Assembly (NCBI RefSeq): GCF_016093275.1
Contig: NZ_JAEDAK010000002.1
Coordinates: 62,001 to 126,000, forward strand
Length of the DNA stretch: 64,000 nt
Direction of reading: 5' to 3'
Source of the DNA: Inhella proteolytica
GTDB taxonomy: Bacteria > Pseudomonadota > Gammaproteobacteria > Burkholderiales > Burkholderiaceae_C
The notes below the pieces were generated by a model, which had not been told where the DNA came from, did no database searches, and was given only the letters and a program-made list of their open reading frames with translations. Position numbers and translations under genes: made by a program. This document shows, one piece after another, positions 17,351-26,662 of the stretch. Position 1 is the first letter of the stretch; every line of letters begins with the position of its first letter.

Positions 17351-17362
17351 GGCGCTCCTCGA

Positions 17363-19024
17363 TCAGTGGGTCGCGAAAACGAGTTGCAGGTCCTGCGGGT
17401 CCTTGCTCCAGGCACTGGTGGCGCGCGGCTTGAAGGCGTGCTGCACCAGTTCGTCCGGGCTCAGGCGCAACCAGTCCTCGGGCACCCGCTGGCCGTTCGC
17501 CACGGCCTGCAGGGTCAGGCGGTGACGGATCAGGATGTCCAGGGCCGGGCCGAGGCGCACCGCCTCGTCAATCTTGCTCAGCACCACGCCCTCGCACTGG
17601 CTGGCATGCCAGGCGCCCACCACATCGTCCAGGGTCTCGCCCTGAGCGCTGGCGTTGACCACCAGCAGGCGGCGAATCGAGGGGTGGGCCACCATCTCCA
17701 GCAGCTCCTGCGTGCGGCTGTCGCGCTGGGCCATGCCGGCGGTGTCGATCAGCACCATCTGCTTGTTGGCCAGCAAGTCGAGCAGGTCGTCCAGCGAGGC
17801 GCGGTCGTGCGCGGTGTGCACTGGTACGCCCAGGATGCGGCCATAGGCGCGCAGCTGCTCGTGGGCGCCCAGGCGGTAGGCGTCCAGGGTGATGAGGCCG
17901 AGCTGGCTGGCGCCGTGCTTGGCCGCAAAGTTGGCGGCGATCTTGGCGGTGCTGGTGGTCTTGCCCACGCCGGTGGAGCCGATCAGCGCGAACACGCCCT
18001 GGCGGTCCTCCAGCGCGGTGGGGGCGACATGCAGATTGCGCGCTAGCACGGCGGCGGCCCATTGCATTTCGTCGGCCCCGGCGGCAAAGGCGCTCGGGCA
18101 GGCATCGACCAGCTTGCGCGTCAGTGCCGGTGAAAAGCCCGCTTCCAGCAGCTGCTGGGCCAGGCGTGCCTGCACCGGCTGGCGCTGCAGCTTTTCCATG
18201 AAGGCCAGGGCACCGAAGCGCTGCTCGATCAGGCCCTTCATGTCCTGCAGCTCGCGCATCACGTCGGCACGCTCGCGCTCGTTGCGCGAGGCGCCGGCGC
18301 CGAAGTCGCTGGCCGGGGTGGGCGGCGCCACTTCATCGCGCAGCACGGGCGGGTTGCGGCGCAAAGCCGGGGCATCGATGCCACGCATGCGCGGGGCCTC
18401 GACGGCGGCGGCTCGCGGTGCATCGGCGTGCAGGCGCTCGCGCGCCTCCTGGCGCAGATTGCGCGGCGGCTCGGCCAGGCGCGAAGGCGCCGGGGCCGGG
18501 TCTTCCAGCCGGGGTTCAATGCGCTGTGTGGGCTGGCCCGCACCGGCGGCGGCCCAGCGTTGCGCGGCACTGCCCTGGCGTTGCACGGGCGCGGCGGGCG
18601 CAGCAGCGGCGAAGCTGGCCTGCTCCACCCGCTGCGCGCGCATGGCCTCGATCTGCGCCTGGGCGCGGCGGGCACGCTCGCCTTCGCTGTCGGGCTTGCG
18701 CTGCAGCTGCGGCGGGGCCACCGGGTCGGGCTGACCCTGCAGCTCGGCCTGGCGGCGGCGCAGCATGCGCTCGCGCACATAGTCCTGGAACGACAGGGTG
18801 CTCATGCCCATGGCGGAGACATCCTGTTTGACCGAGGTGCCGGGGCCGGCACCACGCGCGGCGATCTCCTGCACCTTGGCCAGGCCCTCGGGCTCCATGG
18901 CCAGCACCTCGATGCCTTCGGCACAGGGCTTGGTGGCCAGCACCACCGCGTCGTCGCCGAAGGCGGCGCGCACCAAATTCATGGCCTCGCGGGTGGTGGG
19001 GGCAGTGAAGCGCTTCATGTTCAT
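17363..19024 (-). CDS. flhF: Flagellar SRP-like GTPase FlhF
   Basis: FlhF is a signal-recognition-particle-type GTPase that sets where the first flagellar parts assemble. The 553-residue product has the N-terminal basic segment MNMKRFTAPTTREAMNLVRA, a long alanine/arginine/proline-rich B-domain (about 80-230), and the NG domain. Its P-loop FALIGSTGVGKTTSTAKIAA lies at about residue 343-362, followed by LGLITLDAYRLGAHEQL and VLIDTAGMAQRD (G3). The start overlaps the flhA stop (ATGA). FlhF usually pairs with an ATPase-active FlhG; the neighbour here lacks that motif. Confidence 0.95.
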   Translation of the reverse strand: MNMKRFTAPTTREAMNLVRAAFGDDAVVLATKPCAEGIEVLAMEPEGLAKVQEIAARGAGPGTSVKQDVSAMGMSTLSFQDYVRERMLRRRQAELQGQPDPVAPPQLQRKPDSEGERARRAQAQIEAMRAQRVEQASFAAAAPAAPVQRQGSAAQRWAAAGAGQPTQRIEPRLEDPAPAPSRLAEPPRNLRQEARERLHADAPRAAAVEAPRMRGIDAPALRRNPPVLRDEVAPPTPASDFGAGASRNERERADVMRELQDMKGLIEQRFGALAFMEKLQRQPVQARLAQQLLEAGFSPALTRKLVDACPSAFAAGADEMQWAAAVLARNLHVAPTALEDRQGVFALIGSTGVGKTTSTAKIAANFAAKHGASQLGLITLDAYRLGAHEQLRAYGRILGVPVHTAHDRASLDDLLDLLANKQMVLIDTAGMAQRDSRTQELLEMVAHPSIRRLLVVNASAQGETLDDVVGAWHASQCEGVVLSKIDEAVRLGPALDILIRHRLTLQAVANGQRVPEDWLRLSPDELVQHAFKPRATSAWSKDPQDLQLVFATH

Positions 19025-21108
19025 GCGGCACCTCCAATAACGGAACCGATGCGGATGGAGTGGGTCTCAGGCACTTCGCTGTGCGACAGCACCTTCAGGC
19101 GCGGCGCGGCGCGGCGCAGCAAGCGCGCCAGCGGGGCGCGAATGAGGTCGGGCACCAGCAGGCAGGCGGGCACGCCGCGCTCTTCCTGCTGGTTGCTGGT
19201 TTCGGCGGCGCGGCGGGCCAGCTGGTCGGCCACGCCGGGGTCCAGGGCCTGGCCGTGCGGGCTGGTGAGGGCCTGCACGATCAGGCGTTCCAGCTCGGGG
19301 TCCAGGGCGATCACGTCGAGTTCCTTCACCGGCCCGTAGATCTGCTGCACGATGGCCGGGGCCAGCTGCACGCGCACCCGGCGCGCCAGTTCGGTCGGGT
19401 CGGCGGTGCCGCCCGCGTGCTCGGCCAGCGCCTCCACGATGGAGCGCATGTCGCGGATATGCACACCCTCTTCCAGCAGGGCCTGCAGCACGCGTTGCAA
19501 CAGAGGCAGGGCGACCATCTTCGGAACCACGTCTTCCATCAGCTTGGGGGCCAGCTTGGTCAAGTGCTCGACCAGTTGCTGGGTCTCCGTGCGGCCCAGG
19601 AGCTTGGCCGCATGGATTTGCATCAAGTGTGAAAGATGGGTGGCAATGACAGTCGAACAATCAACCACGGTGTAGCCGGCCATTTGCGCGGCTTCCCTTT
19701 GCTTTTCTTCGATCCACACCGCCGGCAGGCCGAAGGCGGGGTCGGTGGTCTTGGTGCCGGGCAGCTTGGTGGTGGCGTGGCCGGGGTTGATGGCCAGCCA
19801 CAGGCCGGGGTAGGCCTCGGCCTCGGCCACCACGGCGCCGCGCAGCAGCAGCCGGTACTGGCTGGGGCGCAGCTCCAGGTTGTCGCGGATGTGCACGGCC
19901 GGCGGCAGGAAGCCGACGTCCTGCGCGAATTTCTTGCGCACGCCCTTGATGCGGCTGAGCAGATCGCCGTCGCGCGCCTTGTCCACCAGGGTGATGAGGC
20001 GGTAGCCCACTTCCAGGCCCAGGGTGTCCACCGGCTGCAAGTCGTCCCAGCTGGCTTCGCCATCGGTGGCGGCCTGGGCGGGGGGTGGCGCCGGCGGGGC
20101 CAGCTTGGCGCGGCGCTCGCGCTCGCGCAGCCACCAGGCGCCCCAGCCCAGCAGGCCGGACATCAGCAGGAACACCGCATGCGGCATGCCCGGAATCAGG
20201 CCCAGCGTGGCCACCACGCCGGCGGTGATGGCCAGCGCGCGCCAGCTGCCGAACATCTGCGTGCCGATCATGGCGCTGATGTCACGCTCCTTGCCCACGC
20301 GCGAGACCACCATGGCCGCGGCCACCGAGATCAGCAGGCCGGGGATCTGCGCCACCAGCGCGTCGCCCACCGCCAGCAGGATGTAGCTGTCGGCCGCCTG
20401 ACCGAGCGACAGGCCGTGCTGCGCCATGCCGATGGCAAAGCCGCCAATGATGTTGATGACCAGGATCAGGATGCCTGCCACGGCGTCACCACGCACGAAC
20501 TTGCTGGCACCGTCCATGGAGCCGAAGAAGTCGGCTTCGTCCCCCAGCTCGGCACGGCGGCGCTTGGCCTCCTTCTCGTCGATCAGCCCGGCGGAGAGAT
20601 CGGCGTCCACCGCCATCTGCTTGCCCGGCAAGGCGTCCAGGGTGAAACGGGCCGACACCTCGGCGATGCGCTCCGAGCCCTTGGTGACGACGATGAAGTT
20701 GATCACCACCAGGATGGCGAACACGATCAGACCGACAGCGAAATTGCCGCCGATCAGGAAGTGGCCGAAGCTCTCGATCACCTTGCCGGCCGCGCCCGGG
20801 CCGGTATGGCCCTCGAGCAGCACCACGCGGGTCGAGGCCACGTTGAGCGAGAGGCGCATCAGCGTGGTGAGCAGCAGCACGGTCGGGAAGGCGGCGAAAT
20901 CCAGCGGCCGGATCATGTGCGCAGCCACCATCATCACCATCAGCGCCAGCGCGATGTTGAGGGTGAACAGGAAGTCCAGCGCGAAAGGCGGCAGCGGCAG
21001 CACCATCATGGTCAGCACCAGCAGCACCGCCACCGGCGCGCCCAGCGCCGTCAGCATCTGGCTGTGCGGGCCGATCCAGGCCTGCAGCTTCTGCGTCAGC
21101 TCGTTCAT
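19021..21108 (-). CDS. flhA: Flagellar export gate protein FlhA
   Basis: FlhA is the large export-gate subunit of the flagellar type III apparatus. The 695-residue product has about eight membrane helices in its first half (the N-terminal part carries VLLVLTMMVLPLPPFALDFL and the FHIPEP-like region around LMRLSLNVASTR). The FHIPEP loop GLIDEKEAKRRRAELGDEAD and a cytoplasmic C-terminal domain from about residue 350 follow. The latter has the docking platform for chaperone-substrate complexes. Four-base overlaps with flhB (upstream) and flhF (downstream) indicate one transcript. Length matches the family. Confidence 0.97.
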   Translation of the reverse strand: MNELTQKLQAWIGPHSQMLTALGAPVAVLLVLTMMVLPLPPFALDFLFTLNIALALMVMMVAAHMIRPLDFAAFPTVLLLTTLMRLSLNVASTRVVLLEGHTGPGAAGKVIESFGHFLIGGNFAVGLIVFAILVVINFIVVTKGSERIAEVSARFTLDALPGKQMAVDADLSAGLIDEKEAKRRRAELGDEADFFGSMDGASKFVRGDAVAGILILVINIIGGFAIGMAQHGLSLGQAADSYILLAVGDALVAQIPGLLISVAAAMVVSRVGKERDISAMIGTQMFGSWRALAITAGVVATLGLIPGMPHAVFLLMSGLLGWGAWWLRERERRAKLAPPAPPPAQAATDGEASWDDLQPVDTLGLEVGYRLITLVDKARDGDLLSRIKGVRKKFAQDVGFLPPAVHIRDNLELRPSQYRLLLRGAVVAEAEAYPGLWLAINPGHATTKLPGTKTTDPAFGLPAVWIEEKQREAAQMAGYTVVDCSTVIATHLSHLMQIHAAKLLGRTETQQLVEHLTKLAPKLMEDVVPKMVALPLLQRVLQALLEEGVHIRDMRSIVEALAEHAGGTADPTELARRVRVQLAPAIVQQIYGPVKELDVIALDPELERLIVQALTSPHGQALDPGVADQLARRAAETSNQQEERGVPACLLVPDLIRAPLARLLRRAAPRLKVLSHSEVPETHSIRIGSVIGGAA

Positions 21109-22268
21109 ACGGCCTGCTCCTCGTCAGATGGCGCCAGGGCCTGCTCTTCATGCGGATCCATGCCCTTGGGCACGGCCGGGTCCGGCGCCTGCGGCTCGCG
21201 CCCCGGGCGCGCGGCGCGCAGCTGGTACAGCCAGGCCAGCACCTGGGCCACGGCGCCGAACAGGCTCATGGGCACCTCGCGGTCCAGCTTGGCGTGGGCG
21301 TACAGCGCCCGCGCCAGCGCCGGCGCCTGCAGCACCGGCACTTTGTGCTCTTTGGCCACGTCGCGGATGCGCAGGGCCAGCAGGTCGGCGCCCTTGGCCA
21401 CGACGCGCGGTGCGCCGTCCTTGGCCTCGTCGTACTTCAGGGCCACGGCGTAGTGGGTGGGGTTCATCACCACCAGGTCGGCCTTGGGCACCGCGGCCAT
21501 CATGCGCTGGCGCGTCAGCTCGCGCATGCGGGCGCGCTGGCGGGCCTTGATCTCGGGCGAGCCCTCGGTCTCCTTCATTTCCTGCTTGACCTCGACGCGG
21601 CTCATGCGCAGGCGGCGCAGGTAGAGTTGGCGCTGCAGGGGCACATCCAGCGCGGCGAACACGGCCAGGGCCAAGGTCAGCGCAAACAGGCCCGCCAGCA
21701 GCAAGCGGCCGGCCTGCGCGAGCGCCTGTTCCAGCGGGGTGGACATGAGGCTGACGTACTGGTCCAGGCGCTGATGCAGGGCCCAGGCCGCCACGGCGCC
21801 CAGCAGCACTGCCAGCAGCACGGCCTTCAAGGCCTGGCCGGCGTTCTGGCCCGAGAACAGGCGCCCCAGGCCGGCCACCGGGTCCAGCAGGTTCCAGCGC
21901 GGCCCCAGGGCCTTCAAGGTGAAGTTCCAGCCCCCCAGCGCGAGCTGTGAGGCCACGGCCGCACCGCCCAGCACGGCGCCGATCATCAGCAGGGCCTGCA
22001 CCAGCCGCCCGCCCAGATTCGCCAGGCTGTGCTGCATCGCCCCGGGGTGGCTCAGGCTCTGGGCATTGAAGCGCAGGCCGTCGGCCAGCAGACGCTGGCA
22101 ATCCTGCAGCGCCTGCGGCAGCCAGAACCAGGCCAGCAGGACCATGGCCGCCAGCACCAGCGCGTGCGCGAGGTCGCGCGAGCGGGGCAGCTGGCCCTCT
22201 TCGCGCGCTTTGCGGATCTTGCGCTGCGAGGCGGGTAAGTTGTGGTCTTGGGCGTCTTTGTCGGCCAT
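21105..22268 (-). CDS. flhB: Flagellar export switch protein FlhB
   Basis: FlhB switches the export apparatus from hook-type to filament-type substrates. The product (387 residues from the ATG at 22268; a GTG three codons upstream is possible) has four membrane helices in its first half and the autocleavage site NPTH in VVMNPTHYAVALKYDEAK, followed by DGAPRVVAKGADLLALRIR. Those residues are what the substrate-specificity switch uses. The stop overlaps the flhA start by four bases. No clear Shine-Dalgarno is visible; a terminator for cheZ lies about 100 bases upstream, so a promoter for the flhBAF operon should sit between 22270 and 22370. Confidence 0.96.
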   Translation of the reverse strand: MADKDAQDHNLPASQRKIRKAREEGQLPRSRDLAHALVLAAMVLLAWFWLPQALQDCQRLLADGLRFNAQSLSHPGAMQHSLANLGGRLVQALLMIGAVLGGAAVASQLALGGWNFTLKALGPRWNLLDPVAGLGRLFSGQNAGQALKAVLLAVLLGAVAAWALHQRLDQYVSLMSTPLEQALAQAGRLLLAGLFALTLALAVFAALDVPLQRQLYLRRLRMSRVEVKQEMKETEGSPEIKARQRARMRELTRQRMMAAVPKADLVVMNPTHYAVALKYDEAKDGAPRVVAKGADLLALRIRDVAKEHKVPVLQAPALARALYAHAKLDREVPMSLFGAVAQVLAWLYQLRAARPGREPQAPDPAVPKGMDPHEEQALAPSDEEQAV

Positions 22269-22371
22269 GCGGGGCACAGGCCGCGATCAAGTTCGGCCTG
22301 TGCCGGCATTGTTCTGACTCGCCCCCGCGCACTTGAGCCCGAGAAGCGGGACGATCACCCGCCTATTCGAA

Positions 22372-22415
22372 GCCGCAAAGAAAAGCGGCGGGCACCGTTT
22401 GGCGCCCGCCGCTTT
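22372..22415 (-). terminator. Rho-independent terminator after cheZ
   Basis: On the minus strand AAAGCGGCGGGC (22415-22404) pairs with GCCCGCCGCTTT (22393-22382), a 12-pair stem, followed by the T-rich TTTTCTTT. It should end the motA-motB-cheY-cheZ transcript before flhB. Confidence 0.85.
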
Positions 22416-22431
22416 CAGAAACCGGATGCGA

Positions 22432-23064
22432 TCAGAAGCCCAGCGAGGCCAGCAGATCGTCCACTTCGCCCTGATCGGCCACCACATCGGTGCGGCCTTC
22501 GGGGTTCACCACCGGGCCCTGCAGCACTTCCTGGCTGACTTTCTCGCGCTGCTCGGGTGGCACCACCTGCACCAGCAGTTTGACCAGGCTGTCCTCCAGG
22601 TCGGAGGTCAGCTGCACGACCTTCTTGACCACCTGGCCCGTCAGGTCGTGGAAATCCTGCGCCATCATGATGTCGGTCAGGTGCTGGTCGATATGGGCGG
22701 TGCGGGTCTCGATGTCGGTGACGAAGTTCATCACCGCCCCACTGGCCACGGCACGCACCGGATCGGCCGTCAGCTTGGCTGCCAGCTCCCGAGTGGCGTT
22801 GGCAATCGCCTCGTGGTCCAGCTTGGCCTGATCGACCGAATTCAGCACCTTGTTGGCGGCTGCCGCGGTCTTGTCAGCGATGTAGGTCAGGCGGCTGCGT
22901 GCGTCGGGCAGACCATCGGTCGCCACCTGGAGCTTCGGCATCACGCCCAGCTGTTCCATGGTGTCGTGCAGCAGCCGGGTGATGGTCCCGATCTGCTGAA
23001 ACACTGCCGGATCCACTGCAAGACCCTGGCCTTGGGCCAGCTTCGCGAGTTCTTCCATCTGCAT
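22432..23064 (-). CDS. cheZ: CheY-P phosphatase CheZ
   Basis: CheZ removes phosphate from CheY-P to end the tumble signal. The 210-residue product shows the catalytic segment MMAQDFHDLTGQVVKKVVQL with D140 and the catalytic glutamine Q144, and the C-terminal CheY-binding tail GEVDDLLASLGF. These match the beta/gammaproteobacterial enzyme. A good Shine-Dalgarno (GGAGGT) precedes the ATG at 23064. It follows cheY after 17 bases and ends at a strong terminator. Confidence 0.95.
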   Translation of the reverse strand: MQMEELAKLAQGQGLAVDPAVFQQIGTITRLLHDTMEQLGVMPKLQVATDGLPDARSRLTYIADKTAAAANKVLNSVDQAKLDHEAIANATRELAAKLTADPVRAVASGAVMNFVTDIETRTAHIDQHLTDIMMAQDFHDLTGQVVKKVVQLTSDLEDSLVKLLVQVVPPEQREKVSQEVLQGPVVNPEGRTDVVADQGEVDDLLASLGF

Positions 23065-23081
23065 GATGCCGACCTCCGGGG

Positions 23082-23471
23082 TTAAGCCGCAGCCATCTTC
23101 TGGATGATCTTCTGCACCTTCTCTTCGAGGGTGGCCTTCGTGAAGGGCTTGACGATGTAGCCCGCCGCACCCGTCTGGGCGGCCAGCACGATGTCTTCCT
23201 TGCGCGCCTCGGCAGTCACCATCAGCACCGGCAGGTGCTTGAGGTTGGCGTCTTCCTTGATCGCCTTCAGCAACTCGAAGCCCGTCATATTGGGCATGTT
23301 GATGTCGCTGACGACGAAATCAAACTTCGAGGCGCGCAGCATGTTCAGGGCTTCGGCGCCGTCTTCGGCCTCTTCGGCGTTGGTGTAGCCGATCTCCTTC
23401 AGCAGGCCGCGCACGATGCGCCGCATGGTGGAGAAATCGTCAACGATCAAAAACCGCATGTCGGTGCTCAT
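23082..23471 (-). CDS. cheY: Chemotaxis response regulator CheY (enterobacterial type)
   Basis: This 129-residue single receiver is close to Escherichia coli CheY in length and sequence. It has the acidic pair in [18 protein letters not shown], phospho-acceptor D56 in [13 protein letters not shown], the TAEA switch threonine and the KPFT lysine. It carries the phospho-signal from CheA to FliM on the motor. I take the ATG at 23471 (with AAGGA upstream) rather than an in-frame start eight codons earlier. A second, more divergent CheY is encoded at 53284-53646, so the motor may integrate two regulators. Confidence 0.95.
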   Translation of the reverse strand: MSTDMRFLIVDDFSTMRRIVRGLLKEIGYTNAEEAEDGAEALNMLRASKFDFVVSDINMPNMTGFELLKAIKEDANLKHLPVLMVTAEARKEDIVLAAQTGAAGYIVKPFTKATLEEKVQKIIQKMAAA

Positions 23472-23491
23472 GGGCCAATCCTTCTCTTCTC

Positions 23492-24415
23492 TCAAGCGGG
23501 GGGCGATGCGGCGGGAGCGGGCGGAGCCGCCTCGTCCTCATCGCCCAGGTTCTTCAGCACGGCGTCCTCGGCATCCCGGTTCATCACGATGATGCTGATG
23601 CGACGGTTGGCGGGACTTTCAGGCGCCTGGGTGTCAAGAAGCTTACTCGAAGCGAGACCTTGGACACGCAGCATGCGGGCCTCGGGCAAACCCCCGGCAA
23701 CCATCTCGCGGCGTGACGCATTGGCGCGATCGGCGCTCAATTCCCAGTTGCTGTAGCCGCGCTCGCCGGCGCTGAAGGGCTTGGCATCGGTATGCCCCTC
23801 GACGGTGAGGCGGTTGGGCACCTCGGCCAGCACGGCGCCGAGCTCCTGAAGCAGCTCGCGCATATAGGGCTTCACCACGGCCGAGCCGGAGTCGAACATC
23901 GGCCGGTTGCCCTCGTCGACGATCTGGATGCGCAGGCCTTCCTTCGTCATGTCCAGCTTGATCTGCCCACCCAGGGCGGACAGCGCCGGGCTGAGCTTGA
24001 TCTTCTCCTCGACCTTCTGCTTGAGCTCCTGTAGGCGCGAGCGCTCGGCACGGCGCTGCTCTTCCTTGAGTGCCTTGAGGTTGTAGAGCCGCTTGGCGGC
24101 CTCGATGTCGCCATCCTTGACCTGGCCATCCTGGCGCGTCAGGTCCTTGCCGCCGCCCTTGACGACGGAGGAGGCATCGCCCGCCCCCGAGCCGCCCAGC
24201 ATGGCGATCTTCAACGGCGAGGAGAAGTAGTCGGCAATGCCCTTGCGATCGCCCTCGGTGGTGCTGCCCAGCAGCCACATAAGCAGGAAGAAGGCCATCA
24301 TGGCCGTGACGAAGTCGGCGTAGGCGATCTTCCAGGCTCCACCGTGCGCTCCGTGGCCGCCCTTCTTGACCTTCTTGACGATGATGGGCTGGAGCTTCTT
24401 GGTGTCGCCTGCCAT
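23492..24415 (-). CDS. motB: Flagellar stator protein MotB
   Basis: MotB anchors the stator to peptidoglycan and carries the proton-path aspartate. The 307-residue product has one N-terminal membrane helix ([20 protein letters not shown]) with the essential aspartate at D34. A plug/linker region follows, then a C-terminal OmpA-like peptidoglycan-binding domain with the typical [13 protein letters not shown] and [11 protein letters not shown]. It is preceded by motA after 15 bases and followed by cheY. The proton-coupled type is the usual one here; I do not see sodium-stator features. Confidence 0.96.
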   Translation of the reverse strand: MAGDTKKLQPIIVKKVKKGGHGAHGGAWKIAYADFVTAMMAFFLLMWLLGSTTEGDRKGIADYFSSPLKIAMLGGSGAGDASSVVKGGGKDLTRQDGQVKDGDIEAAKRLYNLKALKEEQRRAERSRLQELKQKVEEKIKLSPALSALGGQIKLDMTKEGLRIQIVDEGNRPMFDSGSAVVKPYMRELLQELGAVLAEVPNRLTVEGHTDAKPFSAGERGYSNWELSADRANASRREMVAGGLPEARMLRVQGLASSKLLDTQAPESPANRRISIIVMNRDAEDAVLKNLGDEDEAAPPAPAASPPA

Positions 24416-24430
24416 GGCTAGCGCGCCTCT

Positions 24431-25288
24431 TTACTTCTTCTTGACGTGGCTTTCGAGCTCGGCAAAGGTGGGCCGCACGTTCGAGTACAGCACCTTGCGG
24501 CCGAATTCCACCGCCACCTGGGGCGCATAGCCCTGCATGGAAGCCAGCAGCGTGGTCTTGATGCACACCAGCTCCTTGCCCGCCTCATCCAGCTTCTGCT
24601 CCAGCAGGCCCGCCAGCGGCTCGGCAAAGCCGTAGGCCAGGAAGATGCCCAGGAAGGTGCCGACGAGCGCCGAGCCGATCATGCCGCCCAGCACCGCCGG
24701 CGGCTGCCCGACCGAGCCCATGGTGTTCACCACGCCCAGCACGGCGGCCACGATGCCGAAGGCCGGCAGGCCGCCGGCCAAGCGGTTCAAAGCGGCCACG
24801 GGGGCATGGGCCTCGGCGTGGTGGGTGTCGATCTCGGCATCCATCAGCGCCTCGATCTCGTGCGCGTTCAGGTTGCCGCTGACCATCATGCGCAGGTAGT
24901 CGGTGATGAACTCGGTCACATGGTGGTCGGTGCCGACGTTCGGGTACTTCTGGAACAGCGGCGACTTCTCTGGCTCCTCGACGTCCTTCTCGATCGACAT
25001 CAGGCCCTCCTTGCGGGCCTTCTGCAGGATGTCGTAGAGCAGCGCCATCAGCTCCAGGTAGCGCGCCTTGGTGTACTTGCTGCCCTTGAAGCACATGCCC
25101 AGGCCGGACGCGGCGGCCTTGATGACGGGCATCTGGTTGTTGGCCAGGAAGGCGCCGAGCGCGGCCCCGAAGATGGTCGTCAGCTCGAAGGGCAGCGCGT
25201 GCAGGATCACCCCGATATTGCCCCCGTGCGCGATGAACACGCCGAAGATGCAGACGAGCATGATGACCCAGCCGACGATGACGAACAT
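24431..25288 (-). CDS. motA: Flagellar stator protein MotA
   Basis: MotA forms the proton-conducting stator with MotB and acts on FliG. The 285-residue product has four predicted membrane helices: two near the N-terminus (MFVIVGWVIMLVCIFGVFIA and one after) and a pair around residues 170-215 (VAAVLGVVNTMG, IGSALVGTFLGIFLAYGF). Between them lies a large cytoplasmic loop with basic and acidic residues used in torque generation. It starts 82 bases after the methyltransferase stop, in a spacer with no sigma-28 site I could recognise. A weak stem in that spacer (ACCG pairing with CGGT) may be a terminator of the flhDC operon. Confidence 0.96.
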   Translation of the reverse strand: MFVIVGWVIMLVCIFGVFIAHGGNIGVILHALPFELTTIFGAALGAFLANNQMPVIKAAASGLGMCFKGSKYTKARYLELMALLYDILQKARKEGLMSIEKDVEEPEKSPLFQKYPNVGTDHHVTEFITDYLRMMVSGNLNAHEIEALMDAEIDTHHAEAHAPVAALNRLAGGLPAFGIVAAVLGVVNTMGSVGQPPAVLGGMIGSALVGTFLGIFLAYGFAEPLAGLLEQKLDEAGKELVCIKTTLLASMQGYAPQVAVEFGRKVLYSNVRPTFAELESHVKKK

Positions 25289-25370
25289 GGGGGTGTGGGT
25301 GAGCGGAACGTCGGGCGATTGTGCAGGGATTCAAACGGGCGACCGCGGGCAAACAGGCCCAGCCCCACGG

Positions 25371-26096
25371 TCAATTCAAGTCTTCAGCACGGTAAAGAAA
25401 GAGCTGGTGACGGCCGATAGAGGGCCACTGCGCGTGGGGGCGGATGCCGGGCAGCTCGAAGTCCAGGCTGAGCAGCCAGGCGCCGGGTGGCAGCTCGGTG
25501 CGTGCCTTGGCCAGCACCCGCGTCATGGTCTCGGGGCGCTGGAACAGGTAGAGCAGATCGAGCTCGCGCCAGCTGTCGGCCCACATGTCGCCGCGCCGCA
25601 CGCGGGCCCAGGGGCAGCGCCAGCGCGCCCACAAGGCCAGCGGCCAGCTCGCCTCGGTCCCCGCCAGTTGGGCAGCCGGCAGCGCGGCGCGCAAGGCGCG
25701 CAGGCCGGCGCCGCTGCCGCAGCCGGCGTCCAGCACCCGCGGCGCGCCCGGTAGCTGCAGGTGCGTGCCCAAGTCGGTCAGGGCGCCGCGTGGAGTCAGG
25801 AACAGAGGCGCGTCGCCCCAGAGCCGGCGCGGGTAGAGCGCCAGCAGGGCGACCGCCAGCACCAGCCAGAAGCCGGCCGGCAAGGCAGCCTGCGACAGCA
25901 GCAGGCCCAGCGGCAAGCCGAGCGCCACCCAAAGGCGGCGCCAGGGCCGGCGGTGCAACAGGGCGCAGGCCAGCGACACCGCCAGCAGCGCCAGCCCGCC
26001 AGGCCAGTCGGGCCCGAACGCCTGCCAGGCCGACCAGGCCAGCGCCCAGCTCAGCAGGGCCGACAGCGGCCAGAGCCGAGCCAGGCCCTCAGCCAT
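25371..26096 (-). CDS. Membrane-associated SAM-dependent methyltransferase, coupled to flhC
   Basis: The 241-residue product has about three to four hydrophobic helices in its first 90 residues and then a class I SAM-binding domain with motif I VLDAGCGSGAGLRAL at about residues 121-135. It ends in QLFLYRAEDLN. The fold suggests methyl transfer at the inner membrane; no substrate is evident. The ATG at 26096 shares one base with the flhC stop (TGATG), so it is translationally coupled to flhDC. Homologues in this place are often simply called class I methyltransferase; their role in motility is not established. A longer in-frame reading from 26216 would overlap flhC and is rejected. Confidence 0.78.
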   Translation of the reverse strand: MAEGLARLWPLSALLSWALAWSAWQAFGPDWPGGLALLAVSLACALLHRRPWRRLWVALGLPLGLLLSQAALPAGFWLVLAVALLALYPRRLWGDAPLFLTPRGALTDLGTHLQLPGAPRVLDAGCGSGAGLRALRAALPAAQLAGTEASWPLALWARWRCPWARVRRGDMWADSWRELDLLYLFQRPETMTRVLAKARTELPPGAWLLSLDFELPGIRPHAQWPSIGRHQLFLYRAEDLN

Positions 26097-26635
26097 CAGT
26101 GCGTGCTGGCCAGATCGGGGCTGCGCCCCTTGCCGGCGCGCGCCGGCGGGTTGCACAGGCCGCAGACGTAGTGGCGCGCCATCTCGTGCGGATGGGTGAC
26201 GAACTGGCCGCGGCAACGCGTGCAGGCGGTCAGGGTCAGCATGCCGTTGTCGATGAACTTGACCAGGCGCCAGGCGCGCGTGACCGAGAGCAGCGCCTCG
26301 ATGTTCTGCGCCTGGGTGTGCTCCAGATAGAGCTGGTAGGCCTTGATCACGGTGTCGATCTCATCCAGCGCCGCCGCCTTGTTCAGGTACTCATGGATGT
26401 TCATGAACAGCGAGGCGTGAATGTTCGGCTGCCAGGTCATGAACCAGTCGGTCGAGAACGGCAGCTGGCCTTTCGAGGGCGAGCGGCCGGACACCTCTTT
26501 ATAAAGGCGCAGCAGACGCTCGTAGCTCAGCTCGGTCTCGGACTCCAGCACCTGCAGGCGCGCGCCGAGGTGGATCAGGGTCACGGCACGCTCAATCTGG
26601 CGGGCTTCGGACAGGATGCTTTTGACGCGGGCCAT
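26096..26635 (-). CDS. flhC: Flagellar transcriptional activator FlhC
   Basis: FlhC is the zinc-binding half of the FlhD4C2 master activator of class II flagellar genes. The 179-residue product has the four zinc cysteines C138, C141, C158 and C161 (ACTRCRGQFVTHPHEMAR and YVCGLCNPPA) and the family core with KGQLPFSTDWFMTW. A strong Shine-Dalgarno (GAGAGGAG) precedes the ATG. It follows flhD after 27 bases and leads into the membrane methyltransferase by a TGATG junction. Confidence 0.96.
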   Translation of the reverse strand: MARVKSILSEARQIERAVTLIHLGARLQVLESETELSYERLLRLYKEVSGRSPSKGQLPFSTDWFMTWQPNIHASLFMNIHEYLNKAAALDEIDTVIKAYQLYLEHTQAQNIEALLSVTRAWRLVKFIDNGMLTLTACTRCRGQFVTHPHEMARHYVCGLCNPPARAGKGRSPDLASTH

Positions 26636-26662
26636 GCTGGCTCCTCTCTGAGGGATTCGAGA

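Noticed and set aside
25289-25370. A sigma-28 promoter in front of motA
   Set aside because: The spacer contains only poor partial matches to both boxes. motA may be read from the flhDC operon or another promoter.
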